From positions 310,001 to 374,000 of the forward strand of contig BGKB01000034.1 in assembly GCA_003116975.1 (NCBI GenBank): a stretch of DNA of 64,000 bases, in the 5' to 3' direction. Source of the DNA: Aurantiochytrium sp. KH105 (Eukaryota > Sar > Bigyra > Thraustochytrida > Thraustochytriidae). Positions 8,434-20,200 of this stretch are shown piece after piece. Both the position numbers and the translations under genes were made by a program. Under the pieces are notes generated by a model that worked only from the letters and a program-made list of their open reading frames with translations, made no database searches and was not told the origin of the DNA. The stretch's first letter is position 1, and each line of letters opens with the position of its first letter.

Positions 8434-11214
8434 ATGACAACTCGAGTAATGCAGACCTTGGAGGAGTCTATCAACAAGGACGACCTTGTCGGCGCCAAAG
8501 AGCTCGTGAAGGAGGACAGAAGCATTCTCACGCGGCCGATCGGCAGGCAGGTCTTCACGCCTCTCATTACAGCGCTGTATTGGACTGACGGCAAAGGCCT
8601 GAAAATCGCTAACTGGCTCCTGGACCAGGATGAGTACGCCGAAGCAGCAGTACTTGATGCCAAGACCAAGGCTGGCTGGACCGCACTCATGCAGGCTGTT
8701 AAAAATCGACAAATCGGGATAATTGAACGCCTCATTATGCGAGGTGCCGATCTCAACGTGCAGAAAACAGACGGGTACACGGCACTTTTGCTCGCTTGTG
8801 CGCGTGGGTATTACCCCGAGGCGAAGCTACTCATCAAAAGTGGGGCAATGCTCACCCAAGGGCTTGCCCAACAGCAGAAACTTGGCTGGACCGAGCTTTT
8901 ATTTGCTTGCGCTCAGGGCTCAAAGGACATGGTGACTCTTTTGCTTCAAAAAGGAGCTGACGTCAACATGGCAAACAAGGACAATTGGACGGCCCTCAAG
9001 TATGCGTGCAGCCATGGGCATTCTAAGATCACAAAGCTACTCATCAAAAAAGGCGCAAAGACGGACCCCCAAGATCTGCAAGGCCTCACAGCTCTCATGC
9101 TAGCAAGCCAACAGGGCCATGTGGAGACGGCGAAGATTCTCCTTGAGCATGGCGCCTCGATCAATGCAAAAGATGGGCAAGGCCGTACGGCTCTTATGAT
9201 CGCTTCCGTGTCGAAGACTGCTAGTTCCGAAGTGGTTTCTCTGCTTCTCTCAGGTCAGGCAGACGTGAATCTTCCCGACGATGAAGGAGAGACTGCTCTA
9301 ACGTATGCAAGCAAAATTGGCAACGTGCTGGTTGTCGATCAGCTCGTCCGAGCTGGCGCAAACATCGATCATCAGCCTAAAGATGACGGCTGGAGCGCAC
9401 TCATGCACGCATGCTTTTATACTCGCTACAACTCGCAGTGCTTAAAGGTCATGGAAACTTTGCTCAATGCTGGCGCAAACCCGAATTTACAAGGCCAGTC
9501 GGGAGTGTCCGCCCTCATTCTTGCTTGTCAGTTCAAGCAGAAAAAGGCAGCGGATCTGCTGATTCAAAAGGGCGCGAATCTCGACCTGACGACAAAAAAG
9601 AAATTCACAGCGCTCATGTATTGCTGTTCGGAAAAGCCGCAGCCCGAGGCAAAGCAGCAGCCCGAGGCAAAGCCGCAGCCCGAGGCAAAGCCGCAGGTTT
9701 CTACTGAGAAGTTGGAGACAATGCGGACCATTGCGCGAAGCCTTATTGAGCATGGCGCCGACGTTGACATCGAGGAGTGCCGTGGTCGCACTGCGCTCAT
9801 GTTCGCTTGCGAGCATGGGCACGACGACATTGCAAAGCTTCTCATTGAGCGTGGTGCCAAGCTTGATGTGCAGGAAGCCAAGGGTTGGACGGCACTCATG
9901 TTTGCTTCCCACTGCGGTCGCATTCAGAAGTTGGAGACAATGCGGACCATTGCGCGAAGCCTTATTGAGCATGGCGCCGACGTCGACATTGAGGAGTGCC
10001 ATGGTCGCACTGCGCTCATGTTCGCTTGCGAGCATGGGCACAACGACATTGCAAAGCTTCTCATTGAGCGTGGTGCCAAGCTTGATGTGCAGGAAGCCAA
10101 GGGTTGGACGGCACTCATGTTTGCTTCCTACTGCGGTCGAATTGAGCTTGTAAGGGCCCTCTTTTCGCAGGGTGCAAACCCAAATCTCGGTTCGCCTGAA
10201 GACAAAGGGTCCCATACGGCGCTTCTTTTGGCGTGTCAAAGACGACCCGCAAGTATGCCAAAAGGAGACGCGGGGCTTGTGCAATGTTTCATGACGTGTT
10301 GGGAAAAGGGCGGTGTGCTAGATAAGGAACGGGCAAGGAAGCTCGCACGCCGCAATGGTCTCTTGAAGGTTCTCAAGTTCATCGATATCGTGGAGCTCTT
10401 AGAGGGCCCGTACACAGAAATCGCGAACCGACCAGCAGTTGTAACGTTTACCTCGAGTCACTTTTTTTCTGTGCGGGAGCATCAAGACACAGACGCAGAG
10501 CTCGATAGATTGAGGATTTTCGACATCGATCTTCGTCGGAGACTGGCAAGCATATTGCAAGATGGAGTGAATTCCTCTGCACCATCTCGGTCATCAGGGG
10601 CAAGATCTGACTCAGCTTCGGATGCGGCGACGCAGCAAGGGAGCGATCGGACCCTGTCGTCACGACAAGGCTCGTCTCAAGACGGGTCTGATGCCCATCC
10701 GAGCGCCTCAACTGTCTCGCATAGCACGGCGGCTCCAACATTGCCAGTCGTGGGCCAGGCGCCTCAATTTGATGCCTTTCTTGCACATGACTGGGGGGAT
10801 GGTGGCATGAACCACGAGACAGTGGCTCTCATCAACGATGAACTCGGTCAGAAAGGCATCGAGACATGGTTTGACCGAGATCGACTGAAGAGAGATATCC
10901 ACTCTGAGATTGCATTAGGCGTACGCAATTCTCGCAAGTTCGTCATCTTCCTCACGCAGAACTACATGGATAAAGTTGAGTCTTTTGGCGACGACTTTTG
11001 TCGTTTTGAGTTCTCGATTGCCATGCAAGCCCACAAAAAGGATCTGCGGACCGTGCTCGTTGTTGTCATGGAGGAGCCTCTTCTTAACACCGGAATGTGG
11101 AGAGATCGTTTTCTCATCTTCCAACAGCTTCTTTTTGTGGATTTCTCCACCAAAGAAAAACGGGCTGCAAACCTTGACTATCTCGTCAGTTGTATCAGAG
11201 ACGAGGTCGCCTAA
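8434..11214 (+). CDS. Ankyrin-repeat protein with C-terminal TIR domain
   Basis: About seventeen ankyrin repeats (residues ~25-590; recurrent G-x-TALM-A---GH, LL--GA and D-D/N-Q signatures) are followed by a ~180-residue linker ending in Ser/Gln-rich sequence and a TIR domain (residues 779-926, starting FDAFLAHDWG). In the TIR domain, the FCRFEFSIA segment places Glu859 where NAD-cleaving TIR domains (SARM1, plant and bacterial TIRs) carry their catalytic Glu. NADase activity is therefore possible but not shown. Residues 426-571 are a near-perfect tandem duplication of a 73-residue unit, preceded by a Pro-Glu-Ala-Lys-Gln hexapeptide repeat. Ankyrin-TIR proteins are usually sensors or scaffolds, with the repeats binding a partner and TIR signalling or hydrolysing NAD. 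No signal peptide or membrane segment is seen, so a cytosolic location is likely. The start is the first in-frame ATG after upstream stops. Confidence 0.88.
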   Translation: MTTRVMQTLEESINKDDLVGAKELVKEDRSILTRPIGRQVFTPLITALYWTDGKGLKIANWLLDQDEYAEAAVLDAKTKAGWTALMQAVKNRQIGIIERLIMRGADLNVQKTDGYTALLLACARGYYPEAKLLIKSGAMLTQGLAQQQKLGWTELLFACAQGSKDMVTLLLQKGADVNMANKDNWTALKYACSHGHSKITKLLIKKGAKTDPQDLQGLTALMLASQQGHVETAKILLEHGASINAKDGQGRTALMIASVSKTASSEVVSLLLSGQADVNLPDDEGETALTYASKIGNVLVVDQLVRAGANIDHQPKDDGWSALMHACFYTRYNSQCLKVMETLLNAGANPNLQGQSGVSALILACQFKQKKAADLLIQKGANLDLTTKKKFTALMYCCSEKPQPEAKQQPEAKPQPEAKPQVSTEKLETMRTIARSLIEHGADVDIEECRGRTALMFACEHGHDDIAKLLIERGAKLDVQEAKGWTALMFASHCGRIQKLETMRTIARSLIEHGADVDIEECHGRTALMFACEHGHNDIAKLLIERGAKLDVQEAKGWTALMFASYCGRIELVRALFSQGANPNLGSPEDKGSHTALLLACQRRPASMPKGDAGLVQCFMTCWEKGGVLDKERARKLARRNGLLKVLKFIDIVELLEGPYTEIANRPAVVTFTSSHFFSVREHQDTDAELDRLRIFDIDLRRRLASILQDGVNSSAPSRSSGARSDSASDAATQQGSDRTLSSRQGSSQDGSDAHPSASTVSHSTAAPTLPVVGQAPQFDAFLAHDWGDGGMNHETVALINDELGQKGIETWFDRDRLKRDIHSEIALGVRNSRKFVIFLTQNYMDKVESFGDDFCRFEFSIAMQAHKKDLRTVLVVVMEEPLLNTGMWRDRFLIFQQLLFVDFSTKEKRAANLDYLVSCIRDEVA
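9640..9693 (+). repeat. 18-nt coding tandem repeat (three copies)
   Basis: Three copies of an 18-nt unit (CCGCAGCCCGAGGCAAAG, with one variant) encode a Pro-Gln/Lys-rich hexapeptide linker inside the ankyrin-TIR gene, immediately before the 219-bp duplication. Confidence 0.9.
9709..10146 (+). repeat. 219-bp direct tandem duplication in the ankyrin region
   Basis: Copy 1 (9709-9927) and copy 2 (9928-10146) are nearly identical apart from a few substitutions, mostly at the 3' edge. Each encodes 73 residues, or two ankyrin repeats plus a short lead helix. The frame is preserved. The low divergence compared with the other ankyrin repeats shows a recent event. Confidence 0.95.
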
Positions 11215-11604
11215 GTCAGAAATTCTGCCCCGGCAGCAGCTCTCCCACAAGGTTCCGCGTCATGATCATTATTGCCCGTCTTTTTCCCCGCGGGAAACCT
11301 GGATTACGCTACGTTGCACCTCTTCCTCCATGCTTGCGTCACAATAGCCCAGGGCTGCATCGATGCATCGATACATGCATCGATGCACCGCACGAGGGGA
11401 CTGCGATAGACCCAGAGATTTTCAAGTTGTCGGGTAGAGTAACGTGCATAATGATGTTGGCTAGTAAAAGTAAGCTCCGAGTCCAAAGCGCAGCGCAGCG
11501 TGAACTTTGGCGAGCAGCGTATCTGCGGAACCCGTTTTGCGTACGTCCACATTTCTGGGTCCGGAGTGCGTGCGAGAGATCGCGATCGATCGCGGCGGGA
11601 CGCG
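11215..11604. other. Intergenic: ankyrin-TIR 3' end and TPLATE-like 5' leader
   Basis: This 390-bp spacer contains a pair of 12-bp palindromes (listed separately) and, just before the next gene, a run of overlapping CGATCG palindromes (about 11578-11594). The frame of the next gene is open back to a GTG at 11500, but the first ATG is at 11605. Confidence 0.6.
11356..11387. promoter_or_regulatory. Two copies of the palindrome TGCATCGATGCA, 20 bp apart
   Basis: TGCATCGATGCA occurs at 11356-11367 and again at 11376-11387, exactly 20 bp start to start and about 220 bp upstream of the TPLATE-like ATG. Each is a perfect palindrome. Two-turn spacing is typical of cooperative operator or enhancer sites. 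The binding factor is unknown. Confidence 0.35.
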
Positions 11605-11773
11605 ATGGCCGCGGCAAACGCGCGGAGGTCGCTCGTGGAGGTGCTCCGCGGACTGCAGCGCGGAGGGGCCGGTGACCGTGCCTCTGGGGCCGAGAGAGGT
11701 TTCGGGGGAAGGAGCGGGCTGGGCAACGATGACATGCTGCTGACCGAGGACGAGGGCGAAGGCAGGCTCGGCC

Positions 11774-11813
<40 letters not shown>

Positions 11814-14800
11814 AGACGACGACGACTTCGACCTCAACATGAGGGAAGAGGAAAATGACGAGTATGATGGCGAAGGCGGTGACTTTCGCCGCGATGTCTA
11901 CGCCCATGACGCCTTCGTCAGTGATGGCGACTTTGATGACGGCTTTGATGACGACGAAGGGGAAGATGTGGAGGACGAGGGTGCCGCTGCTGCAGCTGCT
12001 GCTGCTGAAGATGACGATGACGTCCAAGAACTTTGCGACCTCGACAATGATGATTCTGAGTCTGACTCGGGCTCGCGTGAAGGCTCAGCAAGCAGAACAG
12101 CCTCTTTCCCGCGACGCAGTGCTTTGTCGTCCATGTCCAGAGGAGGAAATGGTTCAAAGTCTGGAGCAAAATTACGAAATCATAGTGTCAGAAATCTGAA
12201 GACAGCGCAACAAATGGCCAGGAAACGAAGAACGGGAAAGAGGAGGAAGGGAACAAAAAAGGAGAATATGCGGGATCCCCACATAAGAGCGGAGCCCCCC
12301 ATCTCTCAACTAGACCAAATGCTGCAGACTACGCTTCGAGACAAAGGATCCTCCGTAACGGACCGTATGTTGGCGTATACCGTGGTGATGACCATAGGTT
12401 GTGGAAAGCCCAAAGAGGCACATTCGCTCTGGGAGGAGCTGCTGACGATTATGCTCGAGGATTTCGCGCACCAGTCAGCTGATGTCCGCGAGAGCGCTTT
12501 ATTAGCCTTTCGCACGATACCGGTCGCGGAGCGGCTGGGTGTTTTTGCTTCACATCAAGGGATCGAATTCGTACTAAAGACCTGTCTTCGTGACACGCAG
12601 TCAGCTGTCCGCCAGGTAGCTGTTGATGTATTGGGAAACTCGCTTGTGCAAGTCTGGGCAGAACTCCATGTTGCACCGTGGCGTCTCAAGCATTTGCCTC
12701 ACATGCGTCATCTCGAAGGACCAGAATTCACCACACTTCTGGACACGTGCAAAGATAGAATAGTAGACGTGTGGCGCGTGATTGCCGTCGCCACAACAGA
12801 CGATTGCGACCTTGTCGCCGGATCGGCCTTTCAAGCTTTGGCTGATCTTGTCGAGCCAGATGCGGCACGTCTCACGTCCCCAGGAATGACCCCTGGCATT
12901 TCTCGGCCACCCGCTTACTGGGTAATAGATGGTCAAGCAAATTATAGCGCAAGTATTGAAGACTTTTCCAAGTCTCTCCGCGTGTTGCAACGTCGTGTCT
13001 TGGATCATCTCTCGGCAAGGATTGAGCTTGTGCTTCATCGCGCCGAGAGTTTGTGGCCTCGATCGCCGATTCTCACAGCTGCAGGAGCGAATGCACCGTC
13101 GGCATCGCAGGTCTTCCTTCCGCTATCAACAGCACTCTCAGACCCAATCTTTGTCTCTCACCGATCCTTGGGCGATCCCTCACACCCATTGACCGCTGAG
13201 CATGCTTCTATTGGAACAAGCAGCAGCAGCAATAACAACAACAAGAACATCAATACTAGTAGTAGCAGCAGCAGCGGCGGTGGCGGTGGTACTGGCGGTG
13301 GCAGTAGCGGCGGTTACGGCGGCGGGGGCCCTTTTGCTACAGCGAATGTTCCCGGGTTCACCCGCATCACCCGCAGCGGATCTTCGCATGATGAGCAGAT
13401 CAATCATTCTTCAAGCAGTACAAACCTGGATGTTGACGGGGCCATGGGAGTGCATACGGGCCTGATGGGTGGCGCGAGCGAACTTGCCGCTTCAGCACTC
13501 GATCTTGCCCATGGCCAAGCTAGCTTCATCTGCGCAACGACGATTTTCAGACATCTCGCTCACCCGGTCAAACCCCCCAATTTCAAAGCCGTCTCCGAAG
13601 ACCGCCTCTCTCGCATGGTTCATGGCCCGGCTGTGGCCGTCGAGGTTGACCCGGGCGTCGAGCTCACAAGCTTTGTCGAAATTCCTGTGGCCCAAGTTTA
13701 CCACGCATGGATTGAAAATGTCCTCCGTGAATGGGTTATCTCGCCACGCCATCCATTTGCAACTGTATGTGCCGCGGAGCACATACTCGGTTTGTCACAT
13801 TCGTGCGAGGCTCTATTGCTCGGTCACTCAAGTTCTTTCCAAAGACGAGCCTTGCACGAGGTGTGCCGTGGCCTTTGTCGTGGGCTCAAGGGCCTCCGAT
13901 CGGGATCTGGCGGGTCTTTACTTCAAGACAGGGAGCGCGCGCACTTTCATCTTAGGACGCTTGAAGCGCTGGAGCATTGCTGTACGTCGCTTCCGTATGG
14001 CCTTGGCAAAGACCTTCGTGCCAAGTACCTGTGCTTTACGATTCGAGAGTTTGCGCTCGCCATGCCGCGCACGTATGCAGCATTTGCTGAAGAAAGCCCC
14101 GCGAGTTTATTGAGTGAGGATGCTACTGCCCGCGGACACACATCCCCCGTGAATATTGTCAAGGGCCAAGGCATGTCAGTACCACGAGAAGCGCAGCTCG
14201 AGAAGCTGCGAGGCCTCTGGCACGCGCTTTTGACCCTCTGTGCGGATGCACATGGCTTTTGGGCAGTCGTATCGGCTGAAGAGCCGGGTGTGATCCATGA
14301 AATGCTGCGCGAAGATGCCAAAGACGACTTTGTGCGTCATGCGCTCTGCTCCAGCTTACTCGATGCCCTCTTGCGCGTTGGCGCACAGAAGAGGCGGTCG
14401 TTTGGGCCTGGGGCCTGGGTCTTGCATGCTTCACTACGCGCGCTGGAGCTTCTGAATCTTTGTCTCACGTGGCGGACCCCTTCTATTGCTTTGGATGCAG
14501 GGACAGTATATCTGGACTTGCTGGACGCGCTCATCATACGTGCGGGGAAGCTTCCCTTGAGTTCCCCATACCGGTCTGGGGCCTTTGGGCGGCTTTGGGC
14601 TCTCTTACAGCGCATGGTGGACTTCAACATTGACTTTGGCGGATTCGACGGACCTGGGCGCAAGGTGCATATGCTCTTGGTACTTTGCCGTGGCGTTTCG
14701 CTTTTAGCAAGTCGCGACGACCTCGCGGATTCTGCCACGGAAAATCTTACGGACCCCGTAAGAGCTGTCGGCGAGTCTTTGGTGAATGCTCTTCATTTGG

Positions 14801-16704
14801 AGCTTTCAGACCGCCTCGGAGGCTCTGCTTGTACGCAAGAGCACCTCGATTCCGCGCGATCGCTCATCGATGCTTCTGTTGCCATGATCACACGCGCTAC
14901 TGTTCTTGCCTCGAGCGTGGATGCTCTTTTGGCGTCATTCGAGGAGAGCGTGCTTGTCAGTGAGATCGTTATTGCTCGCCGTAGACTTGATCTCGTGCGT
15001 CAGGTCCCTGCGGAGGTTCTTGCCCAATTACAAGCACCTCTGGATGGTTCTTTTGCGCTTCTCGCCCGCGAGGGTTATGCGAAACAAAGGCGCGTCGAAT
15101 TTGGTACATTGGCAGCAACATCAATAGAAGAGGGAGGCAACGGCGATGACGATGACGGAGAAGAAGAAGGAGGAGAAGAAGAAGAAGCACAGCAAGAAGC
15201 GGAAGAAGTCAAGGGCAAGCACCGCGAGCGCTGGTGTGTGGGTCCAGACGCGCAAGCGCCGGTCGTCTACCGGAAGAGTGTGGGCGGAGTATGGGACCCA
15301 TTAACGATTAAGCTCACTTGCACGCCGCTCCCGTTGCGCCATGAAGCAGCAATTCGCGTTGACTTGTGCAATGCGACCTCAAATGTACTGACGAGTGATG
15401 TGACAATCGAGCTGGGATGCGACGGGCCATGCTGGATCGAGGCGATCGAAGCGCAAAAGAACGTTTTTGGCCCCCTTTCGCCCGGGCATGGGTGCGGAGC
15501 CGCCTACTTTGTGATAAAAATTGATTCGTCTCGTGATTTGTCCGAGGAGTTGCGGCGGGCGCCAGCACGCTCGACCGCATTCGGAAGTCCCGCAAACGAC
15601 GCTGATCTTTTGGCAGAAGTTGTCGCCTCGCGCATTGCCTCGGCGCAAAAACGTGCCAGTGGAAAATCATTCAAGGCAGTCTTGGACAGCCCAGAGGGCG
15701 ATCTTTCGAAATCATCGGCGGGTTCGTCCGCGCATGAAAAGGTGTCCCGCCGTGGCAGTCTGACGTTGCCGTCGAGGCGTCTCAAGCGTCCTAACATTCC
15801 CGTTTCTGGGAAGCGCTCTCTCTTTGGAGCTTCGAGTGCAAGCTCCAATGTTGCTGCCGAGGAAGGACACAGTAGCGCATCTAATGGCGGGGCCGCCGCG
15901 GGACTTGCTGGAAGTTTGAACGGCGCAAGCTTTCGCGCGCGTTTTCAAGGAGGGCGTAGCTTGAGCGAAATGAGTACCCTGTCAGAGGAAGGGTTTCGAG
16001 GATCGATTGATCTGTCGCGGGGTGAAAGGGACGGGTTATCCAGCACTAGCACCAAAGACCAAAATCGCGGACCTGTACGACGCGCAAAGCGTAGCATAGA
16101 CGTGCAACCTCGTTTTTTGCACCTTTGTATTTCGCTGGGTGACACAGCTGTGACCTTTCCTCCGGTTCAGCTGCCGGTATCATTGTTTTGTTTGCCTATC
16201 GACGCATCTCCATCAGGAATGCGCGCCTCGTCTTGGCACACGGCTGGACTACCCCGTCGCTATGGAGGATGGGTCGATCTTCGACGATTCCGTGCGTTTT
16301 GGAAAGAACTCCAGCATTCGCATTCGACGCTTACCGAACATGTCTTGGCGGGCAACACGCTAGGAAACGCATCTTCCGCGCTATGCGCGACCATGGAAGA
16401 GATCGATTGTGCGTGCGGCAATTTGTCCCGAGTGATCATGGAACCAGAGCTCATTCCAGATTATGTGGGGCACTGCGCCTTTGCCGGATCGACATGGGAA
16501 GGCTCGTCTTTTGCGCTCATGGTGACACTTACGTTGAGTCGCGCCCGCCCGCCTTCTTGTGGCATCAACCTGTCGATGACTTGGGATCTGCGCTGCGCAT
16601 CGGAGGAGCTGCACAACGCGTGGACTGAGGCGAGCGTACTCGACTACTTTGTCAGGTCCTTTTACCCCAAAGATTCCCACGAAGGAGGAGGAGTACACAC
16701 CTAG
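11605..16704 (+). CDS. TPLATE-like adaptin (putative TSET complex large subunit)
   Basis: This is a ~1,700-residue alpha-solenoid protein. The N-terminal ~200 residues are disordered, with long Asp/Glu runs (nt 11780-11840) and a basic patch. HEAT-like helices follow, interrupted by a Ser/Asn/Gly-rich insert (nt 13216-13330). Near residue 1190 there is another Glu-rich insert. It is followed by a beta-rich appendage-like segment (WDPLTIKLTCTPLPL and on), and then a C-terminal domain whose CAFAGSTWEG motif and RCASEE segment resemble the end of plant TPLATE. TPLATE is the large subunit of the endocytic TSET/TPLATE complex, which is found in plants and amoebae and has largely been lost from animals and fungi. 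The assignment rests on my alignment of short blocks from memory; a diverged AP-complex large chain is the main alternative. I chose ATG 11605 because the longer frame starts at a GTG (11500). Confidence 0.55.
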
Positions 16705-16731
16705 TTCACACCTATCCGTTACGCAGCTTGT

Positions 16732-16791
16732 GGCACTGGCAGTCATTGGCACTGTGGCACTGGCACTGGCACTGGCACTGGCACTCAACTT
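16732..16791. repeat. (GGCACT)n hexanucleotide array
   Basis: Imperfect then perfect copies of GGCACT lie directly after the TPLATE-like stop codon, in the presumed 3' trailer. Confidence 0.85.
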
Positions 16792-17001
16792 GAAGTTGAA
16801 GTTCGAACCGCACAGCAACTAACGTACCCACCTAATCTCATCTTAGCTTATCGTCGGCTTCATCGAGCGCCGTCGGGGCCGAATTGATGATCGCCTGCGT
16901 GTGTGCGTGTGTGGGTCTAGCATTTGACGTCTGCAGATTCAGCCTTTTTATAATTTTTCCTTTCAGCCTCTGTGTCGGCGTACGATTCATCAGCCATTGC
17001 T

Positions 17002-17026
17002 GGGTGGGTGGGTGGGTGGGGTGGGT
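17002..17026 (+). promoter_or_regulatory. G-quadruplex-capable (GGGT)n tract
   Basis: Six runs of three or more G separated by single T residues satisfy the classical quadruplex pattern. The tract lies ~230 bp upstream of the cyclic-nucleotide-binding gene on its coding strand. Formation in vivo is inferred. Confidence 0.5.
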
Positions 17027-17255
17027 CCCCAGCCAGCAGGAATATTGATTGGCCTCATGGCCTCGTAGTACCAAGGCGGGCCGACGACAGGAACGAGAAA
17101 AGATGGGGTGGAGTGAAATTTGACAAAGAGCGATCAGATGCCTCGCGCACGTGCAGGTGCATGCGGCGAATTGCCTCTGAGTAAAGCCTCGTGCAGGTCG
17201 CTCTAGGCAAGCAGGGAGGCAGGCAGACAGACTGGCAGGCGAGCTTGGTTGAGCC

Positions 17256-20200
17256 ATGCTGCCGTCTGCGCAGTCACGTCGGCGAAGCAGACTGGCAACG
17301 CGCAGGCAGACGATTAGTTTTTCACACGAGCTCGCCAAGCAGCTCGCCAAAGAAGTTGCTGAGCATGAGAGCAAAAGCGCGAACCCGTCGTGGCGGAAAC
17401 AGCGACGGCTGAGCCTTTGCAGCGAGGACCCTGGCGACGAGAGTCAGGGACCGCGGGCGCCAGCGAGGCCAGAGGTTGATGAAGTCTACAAACGCAAATG
17501 CGCCGACACAATCCAGGCGCTCGCAAAGCATACCAAGCATGGCTTCACGCCGGTAGAACCGGCACAAATCGCAAAAGAGCTTGGAGCGATTGCCAAACCA
17601 AAGAACAGTGGGCAGAACGCTGCTCTTGGTGCCACTGAGGATGCTGTTCTTGAGCAGAAACGCTTTCTTCGAGAAGAACGGATCCGCGAGTGTACTATTA
17701 GCCATGAGATCGCGACAAGACTCCGGAAGGGGCTCGTCAAGGAACCGTGGCTCCGGACAGAACTTGATGTTGGACTGCTCGAGGTATGGCTGCGTGCTTT
17801 TGCCTTGTTTCAAGACCTGAGCACGAACGCTCGAATGCACGTGGCCAGAGCTCTCCAAGTTGTGGTTGTTGATCAAGGGGAAGATATCTATCGAATCCGA
17901 GATCGGAATCTCCCTGGCATGTTTATTCTCTTGCAAGGCGCAGTACATCTTGTTGAGGAAGCTCTCAGCGAAAGCGGCGAGCCCAATGTATTTACGACGC
18001 TCTATGCGGGAGACGCTGTTGGACAGCGATCTTTACTACAGCCCGGAGCCGAACGTGAGTTCACCGCGCAAGCCGCCTCGCGCTGCGTCCTCCTGCAGCT
18101 GAGCGTGAGCGCTTTTCAGCAACTCAAGGCTGCCGAGCAGGAAACGCACGAAAGTCTCCGGGATGCACTCGAAGCGACGCGAATAGCGACTTCTTCCATC
18201 ATCGGTGCAGTGGACAAAATGGATGAAAGCGCAGCGGAGGAGTGCAAGCGCTCGGCAACAAGTGCTTTCATTCTTCAGGCGCCACTGCTTCAGCTGTTGC
18301 CTGAGGAACTCGCCGCCACGGTGTGTTCCAAAGCGGAGCTGCACAACTTCTCTCCAGGCGAGGAAGTCAAAGCAGACGGCATCTTGCTCGTCCTTCGAGG
18401 CTCAATACAAGTGACGACGAAAACACCCATGGATCGGCGTCCAAACACGGACGCAAACGCAAATTTACTCAAGCTAAAAGGTTTCTTCAAGACTGAGGAT
18501 CTTTGGTGGTGCAGCCTGCGTTGCCAGAAAAAGTTTCGCTTGAAGACGAGCACACTTGGTCTGACCAGCATTTTCAAGCGCATCGGCGCGAACAGAAACT
18601 CCGGCACGGACAATACAAACCCTCCAAAGGGTTTGAAGAACATGATTAGCAACGCGCTCGCCACTTCGACACAGGGAAACACAGATATCGGTACCCCTGG
18701 TGTCATCGTCCGCACAGAAGGTGCCGATGCTGAAAGGTTCGATTTTTTCGCGAATACGTTTGAACATGACTTCAATGACAGTGGCGACGGAACTGACGGA
18801 AACGGCGACGATGACGACGACGATTATGACGATAGTGACGATGATGATGACAGTGATGATGGAAGGCTCGTTTCGACAGTGTCTCATCACGGGGAATTGC
18901 CCAAGATTGAATCGTCGTCTCAAAGGAAGGGGAACAAGTTCGCCAGCATGCGAATCTCCAAGTTTGATGCGTCGAAACCACCGGGATTTGTTCATGGCGC
19001 GCAAAAAATTCGCCCAGGGTTCGTGAAACATGTGAAAGCACAACGACGGCGTCGCTCAAGTGCTTCGCAGCAGGTTTTGGACGCGGAAAACTTTGTGGAT
19101 CGCTTCCGCAAAAGCACCGTGGCTGCGGTGACGAGTCGACTGAGTCCCGAATGGCGTGAGAACGCCAGAGGCGAGCTTTGTCTGACGCGCTTGGAGTTCG
19201 GAAATGTGTTGTGCGAAGGCAACCTTTTGCGAGCAGCGCAGAGCCACAGCTGCGGGCGAACAGTCTTTGACCAGGCAGACCATGCTGACGACGAAGACGC
19301 GCAGCTTGTTGCCGACAAAGTCACGGGATGTCTTGCGCTGGTAATTCCATCGTCGCTTTTGCGCGAAACGCTGGGAGCACGCAAGCTTGAGCCGGAAACA
19401 AGACGACGGACCAAGTCCGGAACGCCGATGGGCCACTTCTTCTCGCTGGCGCGCCAGCATCGAACGGACGCAGACCTCAGTGCAATCGCGCATCGACTCC
19501 GAAACATGGCTTCCTTCTCTCAGCTCCCTCCAGCAACGCGCAAAGAGATTTGCCGCAATGCCAAGCTGGAAATGTACAGTGCCGGCGAGCTGATTGTGAG
19601 ACAAGGCGATGTTCGCGCAGACAAATACTACCTCGTGCTGTGCGGATCAGCATCAGTCCTGAAACTCCCGTTCGAGCAGCCTGCGCGACGGATCGGGGAC
19701 TACAGAGCCTCTTTTGGCTCATGCGTTCTTCTTTTGCAGCCCGGAGACGCGTTCGGCGAGGCAGCAATGGTCCGAAAGGCCGGACGCTCAGCGAGCGTCA
19801 TTGCGCGCGAGGCGTGCTGCCTCCTTGCCATCGGATACGGCGAGTATGCACGAATTTTTCAGCTGAACATGTGTTGGGAGGAGCGCAAGCTGAAGCATCA
19901 CAGCGAGCTGACGCCAGACTTGCTCGAGGCGCTGAGACGCCCCCCTGCGCTGCGTAGCTCCGAGGACGTTGGAGCCCTTGTGGAGTGGTCAGCGAACGTC
20001 GAGTTTTTCCAGCATCTCAACACTCGCGCGCGGCGACTACTCTGTTCAGAATTGCGGTACGAACGCTTGGAAGCAGGAACTCTTATCTTTCGCGAAGGGG
20101 ATGAGGCAACCACTGCCTTTGTAGTCCTCTCCGGGGCTGTTTCGGTGCATCAGCGCGATTCACAGAGTGTACAAGACAAGAATCTTTTGATTGGGTCACG

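Larger units (their letters stand above)
16705..17255. other. Intergenic: repeats and G-rich tract upstream of the cyclic-nucleotide-binding gene
   Basis: This 551-bp spacer holds a (GGCACT)n array at about 16732-16791 and a (GGGT)n tract at 17002-17026. No coding sequence is recognisable. Confidence 0.6.
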
